Assembly: GCF_021172065.1 (NCBI RefSeq)
Contig: NZ_CP087880.1
Span: forward strand, 679,111-743,110
Source of the DNA: Pseudocitrobacter corydidari
GTDB lineage: Bacteria > Pseudomonadota > Gammaproteobacteria > Enterobacterales > Enterobacteriaceae
DNA: 64,000 nucleotides
Reading direction: 5' to 3'
The translations under genes were made by a program, and so were the position numbers. The stretch's first letter is position 1, and each line of letters begins with the position of its first letter. Shown here in pieces: positions 57,789 to 64,000 of the stretch. The notes below the pieces were generated by a model. It saw only the letters and a program-made list of their open reading frames with translations. It made no database searches and was not told the DNA's origin.

Positions 57789-57845
57789 GAAAAGCAAAAA
57801 GCCCGCTAAAAAGCGGGCTTCTCGAATTTGGCTCCTCTGACTGGA
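57789..57845. repeat. attL of the tRNA-Asn island (57-bp direct repeat, tRNA copy)
   Basis: Identical to 49313-49369. It covers the 3' 17 bases of the intact tRNA-Asn gene and the terminator that follows it. The distance between the copies sets the island length at about 8.5 kb. Confidence 0.93.
57792..57820 (-). terminator. Terminator of the minus-strand tRNA-Asn
   Basis: On the minus strand, stem AAGCCCGCT / AGCGGGCTT with an AT loop is followed by TTTTTGCTTTT, directly downstream of the tRNA gene. Confidence 0.85.
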
Positions 57846-57904
57846 CTCGAACCAGTGACATACGGATTAACAGTCCGCCGTTCTACCGACTGAACTACAG
57901 AGGA
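57829..57904 (-). tRNA. tRNA-Asn (GTT anticodon), island integration site
   Basis: 76 bases fold as a complete cloverleaf: acceptor TCCTCTG / CAGAGGA, anticodon loop CTGTTAA with anticodon GTT, T-loop GGTTCGAGTCC, and encoded 3' GCCA. It is identical to the plus-strand copy at 59662. The island lies at its 3' end. Confidence 0.98.
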
Positions 57905-58097
57905 ATCGTTGTGGAGGCACATATTAGCGGCGAAAAAAATTTTGTCAAACACCAATTCTGGCTGTTCACGCTGATTGCCGATTCCGTCAACAATTTGTTG
58001 TAATTACCGACAAATATTAAGGAAAAATGTTTTGCAGGATTCGGGTTTCTCCCTCATCATTTGAAATGGAGTTTCAACTTTCTCACTAAGGTCCACT

Positions 58098-59522
58098 TTG
58101 AACGTCACCACCGCGCTCCGCCAGGCCGTCGCACGCACGCCCTGGTACAAAAAACGCAAAAGCTATCGAGTCCTCTTCTGGCGTGAAATCACCCCCCTTG
58201 CTGTACCTATTTTTCTGGAGAATACCTGCGTCCTGCTGATGGGGGTATTGAGCACCTTCCTGGTGAGCTGGCTGGGAAAAGAAGCAATGGCGGGCGTCGG
58301 GCTCGCCGACAGTTTCAACATGGTGATCATGGCCTTTTTCGCCGCTATCGATCTCGGGACAACGGTGGTGGTGGCCTTTAGCCTCGGTAAACGTGACCGA
58401 CAACGGGCGAGGGCGGCTGCACGACAGTCGCTGGTGATTATGACCTTGTTTGCCATTGTGCTGGCAGCGGTCATCCACTATTTCGGCAGTGAAATTATTA
58501 ATATTGTCGCAGGTGAAGCGACACCCGAAGTGAAAGGGTTGGCCTTAACCTACCTTGAACTGACGGTGCTGAGTTATCCGGCGGCGGCGATTGCGTTGAT
58601 CGGTAGTGGCGCGCTGCGTGGCGCAGGGAACACAAAAATCCCCCTGATGATTAACGGTGGAATGAATATCCTCAATATTATCATCAGTAGCATCCTGATT
58701 TATGGGGCGTTCTCCTGGCAGGGGATGGGTTTTGCAGGGGCAGGGCTGGGGTTAACCATTTCGCGCTATATCGGCGCGGCAGCGATTATCTGGGTGCTGA
58801 TGATAGGCTTTAACCCTGCGCTGCGCATTCCGCTGAAAAGCTATCTGAAGCCGCTGAATTTCGCCATTATCTGGGAAGTGATGGGAATCGGTATTCCGGC
58901 AAGCATTGAGTCAGTACTGTTCAATGGCGGGAAATTACTTACCCAAATGTTTGTTGCCGGGATGGGGACCAACGTTATCGCGGGTAACTTTATTGCCTTT
59001 TCGGTTGCGGCGCTGATTAACCTGCCAGGTAACGCGCTGGGTTCGGCCTCGACCATCATCACGGGTAAACGATTGGGTACCGGGCAGATTGGTCAGGCGG
59101 AACGCCAGCTGCGCCATGTCTTCTGGATGTCGACCATCGTACTGACGACAATTGCCTGGGGTACCGCGCCGTTTGCGGGTCTGTTCGCGTCGTTCTATAC
59201 CCAGGAGCAGGATGTAAAAGAGGTGGTGAAAGTGCTGCTGTGGCTGAACGCGGCATTTATGCCGATCTGGGCCGCTTCCTGGGTTCTGCCTTCAGGCTTT
59301 AAAGGCGCACGTGACGTACGCTTTGCGATGTGGGTATCAATGCTGGGGATGTGGGGCTGTCGCGTGGTGGCGGGTTATACGTTAGGTATTGTGCTCGGTA
59401 TGGGCGTCGTCGGTGTGTGGTTAGGGATGTTCCTCGACTGGGCGGTCCGTGGCGCACTGTTCTACTGGCGTCTGGTCAGTGGTCGCTGGCTGTGGAAATA
59501 CCCGCGCGTGAAGATGGAGTAA
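58098..59522 (+). CDS. yeeO: MATE-family efflux transporter YeeO
   Basis: A 474-residue, 12-helix MATE transporter. E. coli YeeO exports flavins (FMN/FAD) and dipeptides. The family segments REITPLAVPIFLENTCVLLMG, GSGALRGAGNTKIPLMING and GIPASIESVLFNGGKL are clear. The start used is TTG at 58098 with AAGG 6 bp upstream; the E. coli annotation is longer at the N-terminus, but no upstream in-frame extension is supported here. The gene sits between two inverted tRNA-Asn genes, the same setting as in E. coli (asnU-yeeO-asnW). Confidence 0.92.
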   Translation: MNVTTALRQAVARTPWYKKRKSYRVLFWREITPLAVPIFLENTCVLLMGVLSTFLVSWLGKEAMAGVGLADSFNMVIMAFFAAIDLGTTVVVAFSLGKRDRQRARAAARQSLVIMTLFAIVLAAVIHYFGSEIINIVAGEATPEVKGLALTYLELTVLSYPAAAIALIGSGALRGAGNTKIPLMINGGMNILNIIISSILIYGAFSWQGMGFAGAGLGLTISRYIGAAAIIWVLMIGFNPALRIPLKSYLKPLNFAIIWEVMGIGIPASIESVLFNGGKLLTQMFVAGMGTNVIAGNFIAFSVAALINLPGNALGSASTIITGKRLGTGQIGQAERQLRHVFWMSTIVLTTIAWGTAPFAGLFASFYTQEQDVKEVVKVLLWLNAAFMPIWAASWVLPSGFKGARDVRFAMWVSMLGMWGCRVVAGYTLGIVLGMGVVGVWLGMFLDWAVRGALFYWRLVSGRWLWKYPRVKME

Positions 59523-59661
59523 GCGCCATTGCTGTGAAAATCGTCAGAAACCGATGATTTTTAACCGAAGTGTGGAATAAAACAGCAAACGGTATTTTTT
59601 TGTGAAAACAGGCTTTGACAACCCCGGGGCACCCCGTTAATATTCGCCCCGTTCACACGAT

Positions 59662-59737
59662 TCCTCTGTAGTTCAGTCGGTAGAACGGCGGACTGTTAAT
59701 CCGTATGTCACTGGTTCGAGTCCAGTCAGAGGAGCCA
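59662..59737 (+). tRNA. tRNA-Asn (GTT anticodon)
   Basis: 76-base cloverleaf identical to the minus-strand copy at 57829-57904, with anticodon GTT and encoded CCA. No att-like duplication is seen downstream, so this copy appears unoccupied. Confidence 0.98.
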
Positions 59738-59744
59738 AATTTAG

Positions 59745-59772
59745 AAAAGCCCGCTTTTTAGCGGGCTTTTTG
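59745..59772 (+). terminator. Terminator of the plus-strand tRNA-Asn
   Basis: Stem AAAGCCCGCT / AGCGGGCTTT with a TTTT loop, followed by TTGCTTTT. It has the same hairpin as behind the other tRNA-Asn. Confidence 0.88.
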
Positions 59773-59783
59773 CTTTTCTGTGT

Positions 59784-60086
59784 TTACAGGGCAAACTCAT
59801 AATGGGAGCCATCGGGGAGCTCAACATCCAGGCGTAATTTCCCGCCAGCGGCTTCTACATAGCGCTTGAGCGTGGAAAGTTTTAGATCTCGCCCTGGTTT
59901 TTCCATTCCCGCGATTGTCGGCTGCTTTACACCCAGGGTTTCAGCGATCTCCACCTGCGTCTTTTTCACCTTTTCTCGCAATTCCGCGAGGTGGATATTC
60001 AGCAACATCTCCTCTGCCATTGCTTCCGCCTGTTGAACTACCTCGGTTTTTTCATCCTTTAGCAGTTGTTCCAGCGTTCTGCCCAT
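59784..60086 (-). CDS. XRE-family (HigA-like) antitoxin-type regulator, apparently without its toxin
   Basis: A 100-residue protein with a helical N-terminal region (MGRTLEQLLKDEKTEVVQQA) and a helix-turn-helix at about residues 45-75, LREKVKKTQVEIAETLGVKQ followed by PTIAGMEK. It ends LDVELPDGSHYEFAL. This is the layout of antitoxins paired with RelE/Gp49-type toxins, whose genes normally lie just upstream. ATG 60086 gives the family start; ATG 60101 adds five residues. No intact toxin frame exists in 60102-60349. It could still be a stand-alone regulator. Confidence 0.8.
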   Translation of the reverse strand: MGRTLEQLLKDEKTEVVQQAEAMAEEMLLNIHLAELREKVKKTQVEIAETLGVKQPTIAGMEKPGRDLKLSTLKRYVEAAGGKLRLDVELPDGSHYEFAL

Positions 60087-60311
60087 GTTGATTTTCCTCA
60101 TTGTTAAGCTTTGTCAGATGGTGCTTATATTCTCGTTCGGCAGTATCTCAACATAGATTGTATAGGTCAAAAACTATATAGGTGTAACGCTATATTGACA
60201 TTCTGCACTGATGTGACAGGAAAGGGAACACTCAAAAGTGAGATGTGGAATAGCGGTTCCGGCCGTTCGATGTTTTGCAGAAAGAGGGTGCAGGCGATGC
60301 GAGTGAGATTC

Positions 60312-60340
60312 CAAAAAAAACGGGCCGTGGCGGCCCGTTT
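60312..60340 (-). terminator. Terminator after amn
   Basis: On the minus strand, stem ACGGGCCG / CGGCCCGT with a 3-nt loop is followed by eight T, 10 bp after the amn stop. Confidence 0.92.
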
Positions 60341-60349
60341 ATCGTCTAA

Positions 60350-61798
60350 TCACCGGAATGGCGGCTCGTTAAAGGTGCGTAGCTTACGCGAATGCAGCTT
60401 GTCACCTTCGGCACGCAGCAGATCAATTGCGCGAATGCCAATCTGCAGGTGCTCGGAAATCGCCCCTTCATAGAAACGGTTTGCCTGGCCCGGCAGTTTA
60501 ATTTCACCATGCAGCGGTTTGTCAGAGACGCACAACAGGGTGCCGTAAGGTACGCGGAAGCGATAACCCTGGGCGGCGATGGTGGCGCTTTCCATATCAA
60601 TCGCTACGGCGCGGCTGAGGTTAAATCGCAGCGCGGAAGCGGAATAGCGCAGTTCCCAGTTACGATCGTCCGTCGTCACCACGGTGCCGGTGCGCAGGCG
60701 TTGTTTAACCTCTTCGCCTGGCATACCGCTGACCTGCTTGGTGGCGTCATAAAGCGCGCGTTGCACCTCGGCAATGCTCGGGATGGGAATATCAGGCGGC
60801 AGCACCGCATCCAAGACGTGGTCGTCGCGCAGATAGGCGTGAGCCAGCACGTAATCACCAATGGTCTGGCTTTCGCGCAGACCGCCGCAGTGGCCGATCA
60901 TCAGCCAGACATCCGGGCGCAACACCGCCAGGTGGTCACAAATGTTTTTGGCGTTCGACGGGCCTACGCCGATGTTAATCAGCGTTATCCCCTGGCCATC
61001 TTTAGTGATGAGGTGCCACGCTGGCATCTGATGTTTTTTCCAGGCCAAATCGGAAATCGCCTGTTCCGGCGCTTCCGTTTCCGCCGTGATCCAAATCCCC
61101 CCGGCGCAGGAGAGCGCGATGTACGGGCTTTCCGGATCGAGAATCTGGCTACAGCCCCAACGCACAAATTCATCCACATAACGGGTGTAGTTGGTGAATA
61201 ACACAAAAGGCTGGAAATGTTCTACCGGCGTGCCGGTGTAGTGACGCAGGCGGGCGAGCGAGAAGTCCACACGGCGCGCGTCAAAGTGCGAAAGCGGATA
61301 AAACTCGGTGGGATGGAAAATGCCGTCCGCCGTTTCATCACCAATCTGAGCCAGCTCAGTCGTAGGGAAAAAGCGCGTCAGGTCGGCACTCATGGAGCGG
61401 TCGAGCATTAAGCCGTCGATTACGTACGGATAAGGGATCTCATGCTGCGACAGGCCCACTTCAATGTGTGCATCATAATCTTCATGCAGCAACGTGAGCT
61501 GTTCCAGCAGGTAAGGGCGGAACAGTGTGGGATGCGTGATGGTCGTGGTGTAACACCCGGAGTGGGTGAAGCGGCCAAAGGCGCGCGTTTTCTGCGCCTT
61601 GTGGGCATTTCCACTCCATGAAACCGAAAGCTGGGGATAGACAAAAAGCCCGTCGGCGCGTGCTTTGGCATCAGGCAGCGAATGATTGTCAATGTACACG
61701 GAAATGGCATTACGCAGGGCTGTGACCGACTGGTCATACAGTGCCTGAAGTTTTTCCAGGGCTTGTTCAGGCGTCAGGCTTGCGCTCGTAGTATTCAT
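60350..61798 (-). CDS. amn: AMP nucleosidase
   Basis: Amn hydrolyses AMP to adenine and ribose 5-phosphate. The 482-residue protein (484 in E. coli) has an N-terminal Amn-specific domain (about residues 1-175). The C-terminal nucleoside-phosphorylase-like domain has GVGPSNAKNICDHLAVLRPD, MIGHCGGLR and AIDMESATIAAQGYRFRVPY. ATG 61798 follows an AGGAG-type site on the minus strand. It is a single gene with its own terminator, next to shiA as in E. coli. Confidence 0.96.
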   Translation of the reverse strand: MNTTSASLTPEQALEKLQALYDQSVTALRNAISVYIDNHSLPDAKARADGLFVYPQLSVSWSGNAHKAQKTRAFGRFTHSGCYTTTITHPTLFRPYLLEQLTLLHEDYDAHIEVGLSQHEIPYPYVIDGLMLDRSMSADLTRFFPTTELAQIGDETADGIFHPTEFYPLSHFDARRVDFSLARLRHYTGTPVEHFQPFVLFTNYTRYVDEFVRWGCSQILDPESPYIALSCAGGIWITAETEAPEQAISDLAWKKHQMPAWHLITKDGQGITLINIGVGPSNAKNICDHLAVLRPDVWLMIGHCGGLRESQTIGDYVLAHAYLRDDHVLDAVLPPDIPIPSIAEVQRALYDATKQVSGMPGEEVKQRLRTGTVVTTDDRNWELRYSASALRFNLSRAVAIDMESATIAAQGYRFRVPYGTLLCVSDKPLHGEIKLPGQANRFYEGAISEHLQIGIRAIDLLRAEGDKLHSRKLRTFNEPPFR

Positions 61799-61912
61799 CC
61801 TTCGCTCCTTGTGTCAGGTCTGCGGCGTTTTTCGATAGTATGTCAGCCTCAGATGAAACAAAAGCGTCAGAAGACGCCTTTGTCACAACTGATTAACCTT
61901 TAAGCAAGATGC

Positions 61913-63226
61913 TCAGGCCAGCGGCTTATCCTTCATCAGCAGGGCAGTGGCGGCGGATATCAGGCAGCCAGCCAGCAGATAAATGGCCACGCTGTGCCAG
62001 TCGCCGCCCGAGAAGGTGACCAGCGCTGCGGCAATAAACGGCGTGAACCCGCCCCCTACGACGCTTGCGACCTGATAACCGACACCGGCACCGCTGTAAC
62101 GATAGCCCGCGCCAAACATCCCGGTGAACATTGGCTGCTGAACGCATACCACCATGTCATGCGCGACGTTAGCCAGCATGATGGCGAAGAACACTATCCA
62201 GAAAAGCGATTGCGCTTCCAGCGCCATAAAGAACGGGAAGGCGCTAATCGTGCCGGTTAATGCGCCAATAATGTAGACGCGGCGTCGACCAAAGCGATCG
62301 GCGAGCCAGGCAAAGAAGGGGATAGTCAGACAGCTCACCCCACCGACCAGCAGGCCAATGTTGAGGAAAAGTTCACGGGGAAGCCCGAGATTCTGCGTCG
62401 AGTAGTTGAGGGCGAAGGCGGTGACGATGTACATGGTCAGCAGCTCGCACAGGCGTAAACCGATAATCTTCAGGAAAGCGCCAGGATGACGCGCCAGCGC
62501 CTCCATTACCGGCAGACGTTGTTTGACCGGCGGCGTTTGCTGCTGCTGTTCGAACTCCTCGGACTCTTCCATTCCGTTACGAACCCATAACGCGCCAAGT
62601 ACCAGTACAACACTAAACAGGAAGGGAATACGCCAGCCCCAGCTCAGGAACTGTTCGTCAGTGGTGAGCATGCTGATAAGCGAAACCAGCCCGGTGGAAA
62701 GCAGCAGGCCCACGCCATAACCCACCTGCACGCCGCTGCTGTAGAACGCTTTTTTATTCTCTGGCGCGCTCTCTACCGAGAGCAGTGCGGCGCCGCCCCA
62801 TTCGCCGCCGACGGCAAACCCCTGAATAGCGCGCAGCGTGACCAGCAACGCGGGCGCCCACCATCCCGCCGAAGCAAAGGAGGGGAGCAGGCCGATCAAC
62901 GCCGTCGCGCCGCCCATCATCCAGACGGTCAGCATCAGCATACGTTTACGGCCAAGACGATCGCCGAAGTGACCGAAGATCACTCCGCCGAGCGGGCGAA
63001 ACAGGAACCCCACGCCGAAAGTCGCGAAAGCGGCCAGCGTGCCCATCGCCGGGCTTACCTGTGGAAAGAATTCTCGGTTGAAGACCAGCGCGGCTGTAAT
63101 GCCATAAAGCAGAAAATCGTACCAGTCGACGACGGCTCCGGCAAAGCTGCCGAGTGCGGCACGTCGGGCGCGGCTAAGTGAAGGTGTTTTCTCCTGAAGA
63201 CGCGTGGAGGTGAGGGTGGAATCCAT
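61913..63226 (-). CDS. shiA: Shikimate transporter ShiA
   Basis: ShiA is a proton-coupled importer of shikimate of the metabolite:H+ symporter branch of the MFS. The 437 residues (438 in E. coli) form 12 helices. The conserved cytoplasmic loop motifs are GHFGDRLGRKRML after helix 2 and WLADRFGRRRVYI after helix 8, and LRAIQGFAVGGEWGGAALL is in between. I chose ATG 63226, which gives the E. coli N-terminus MDSTLTSTR; the frame extends to 63295 without a ribosome site. In E. coli the sRNA RyhB activates shiA translation; I did not see enough to confirm a pairing site here. Confidence 0.94.
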   Translation of the reverse strand: MDSTLTSTRLQEKTPSLSRARRAALGSFAGAVVDWYDFLLYGITAALVFNREFFPQVSPAMGTLAAFATFGVGFLFRPLGGVIFGHFGDRLGRKRMLMLTVWMMGGATALIGLLPSFASAGWWAPALLVTLRAIQGFAVGGEWGGAALLSVESAPENKKAFYSSGVQVGYGVGLLLSTGLVSLISMLTTDEQFLSWGWRIPFLFSVVLVLGALWVRNGMEESEEFEQQQQTPPVKQRLPVMEALARHPGAFLKIIGLRLCELLTMYIVTAFALNYSTQNLGLPRELFLNIGLLVGGVSCLTIPFFAWLADRFGRRRVYIIGALTGTISAFPFFMALEAQSLFWIVFFAIMLANVAHDMVVCVQQPMFTGMFGAGYRYSGAGVGYQVASVVGGGFTPFIAAALVTFSGGDWHSVAIYLLAGCLISAATALLMKDKPLA

Positions 63227-63517
63227 AGTTATCCTGTCTGTACCGTTTTTTTTCTTATATTCGTAAATAAAATTGTACACATTGCGCCAGTTCATAACTG
63301 GTGTTTATGAGACTACCGCGACAGACGCGACATGGGAATGGTTTTATGTGCTGAATTTTTCTGTAACGATAAGATTACACTTAGTTGCATGATAAAATTG
63401 TTCAATTTTCAAAATCGGTCACAAAACGATTAGTAGAACGATGAAGTCGATGGCGATAAATCTGATAGACTGCGGCGAAACAAAATATTTAATTCGACAG
63501 GGAGTTGTCGCGATTCA

Positions 63518-64000
63518 ATGTCATTGATAACGATGTTCAGAAATATCATATTCAATTTCTATGATTATAACGCCAAAAATATTCATACTAATGATATAAA
63601 ATTTGTCGTTATTCATATTCCCGATCAGGTCGGGGATGCTATGGCGATTTATCCTCTTATTCGTGCGCTGGAACAACAGCCAATAACACACCTGTTAATT
63701 GTGTCATCCACGCTTAATAAACCCGTATTTGAGGCTTTGACGCTTAATAATACAACGTTAACTGTCGTGACGATGACGATGCAGGACCACGCTACTATTG
63801 CTGAAATAAAAAAGATAGCGAACACAATAAAAGAGCAATATGGCACCCCCGATCTCTGCATCGAGGCAATGCGTAAAAAGAATCTCAAAACGATGGTTTT
63901 TATCCATACGCTGAGAGCGGGAATGAATTTTCAGGTGGTGGGATTATCCATGAAATGCTACTCCCCACTGTGCAAGATAGCTTCCCGAATGGATCAGCAC
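63518..64000 (+). CDS. Family 9 glycosyltransferase (heptosyltransferase-like), 5' part, cut by window end
   Basis: An open frame of 161 codons without a stop runs to the window end. It reads MSLITMFRNIIFNFYDYNAK, then VVIHIPDQVGDAMAIYPLIR. The latter is the N-terminal nucleotide-sugar transferase motif of GT9 enzymes (ADP-heptose:LPS heptosyltransferase type), followed by LLIVSSTLNKPVFEAL. The gene is much richer in A+T than amn or shiA and uses rarer codons, a sign of transfer or of the LPS-gene composition. ATG 63518 has AGGGAG about 14 bp upstream; the ATG at 63533 is an alternative. It probably acts on LPS core or a related glycan. Confidence 0.72.
   Translation, partial: MSLITMFRNIIFNFYDYNAKNIHTNDIKFVVIHIPDQVGDAMAIYPLIRALEQQPITHLLIVSSTLNKPVFEALTLNNTTLTVVTMTMQDHATIAEIKKIANTIKEQYGTPDLCIEAMRKKNLKTMVFIHTLRAGMNFQVVGLSMKCYSPLCKIASRMDQH

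Noticed and set aside
60111..60473. Plus-strand frame of 120 codons between the antitoxin-like gene and amn
   Set aside because: It runs through the amn terminator and into antisense amn; no ribosome site or recognisable domain.

Overview
The window is a chromosomal segment of a member of the Enterobacteriaceae. Its gene order follows the region of E. coli and Salmonella between hisG and amn/shiA: hisC'-hisD-hisG-hisL, yeeZ, yeeY, plaP, tsuAB (yeeED), sbcB, dacD, sbmC, yeeA, yeeX, the anaerobic cobalamin operon, ldtA (erfK), tRNA-Asn, yeeO, tRNA-Asn, amn, shiA. Protein lengths and motifs match these families closely. The genus cannot be decided from the sequence alone; a full Salmonella-type cbi/cob operon with pduX but no adjacent pocR or pdu genes argues against E. 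coli K-12 and against the Salmonella arrangement.

Region by region. (1) 1-2.7 kb: start of the histidine operon on the minus strand, with leader peptide and attenuator. (2) 2.7-7.6 kb: yeeZ, the LysR regulator yeeY, the putrescine importer plaP and the thiosulfate uptake pair tsuA-tsuB. (3) 7.7-13.3 kb: a minus-strand accessory phospholipid-type operon related to E. coli ynbABCD, with an added acyltransferase and a small membrane protein, inserted between tsuB and sbcB. (4) 13.4-18.5 kb: sbcB, dacD, the SOS-controlled sbmC, yeeA, yeeX. (5) 18.5-36.2 kb: pduX (L-threonine kinase) divergent from a B12 riboswitch and the 20-gene run cbiABCDETFGHJKLMNQOP-cobUST, almost all translationally coupled. 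It covers cobalt uptake, cobalt insertion, ring synthesis and nucleotide-loop assembly. (6) 36.3-37.3 kb: ldtA.

(7) 37.3-47.7 kb: an Rhs locus. One complete 1420-residue PAAR-Rhs protein of the E. coli RhsA/B/C type is followed by a small membrane protein (candidate immunity) and then by three displaced Rhs C-terminal modules with different tips and immunity candidates. The first of these is intact (DUF4329-like tip plus secreted immunity candidate). The next two are decaying through frameshifts, deletions and expansion of a 7-bp repeat. (8) 48.3-49.3 kb: a solitary TRAP-type solute-binding protein.

(9) 49.3-57.8 kb: a genomic island at a tRNA-Asn gene. A 57-bp direct repeat made of the tRNA 3' end plus its terminator bounds it (49313-49369 and 57789-57845), and a 52-codon integrase remnant lies just inside the tRNA. 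Its cargo is a compact operon: MFS transporter, DRE-TIM aldolase-like enzyme, alpha/beta-hydrolase-like protein lacking its serine nucleophile, a fused isopropylmalate-type dehydrogenase::CinA/MoCF protein, an RraA-type aldolase and a DUF6282 metal-dependent hydrolase-like protein, with a convergent LysR regulator. I do not recognise it as a described pathway, and it is the best candidate for a new system here. (10) 57.8-64 kb: yeeO between two inverted tRNA-Asn genes, a solitary XRE antitoxin-like gene, amn, shiA and the start of a family 9 glycosyltransferase cut by the window end.
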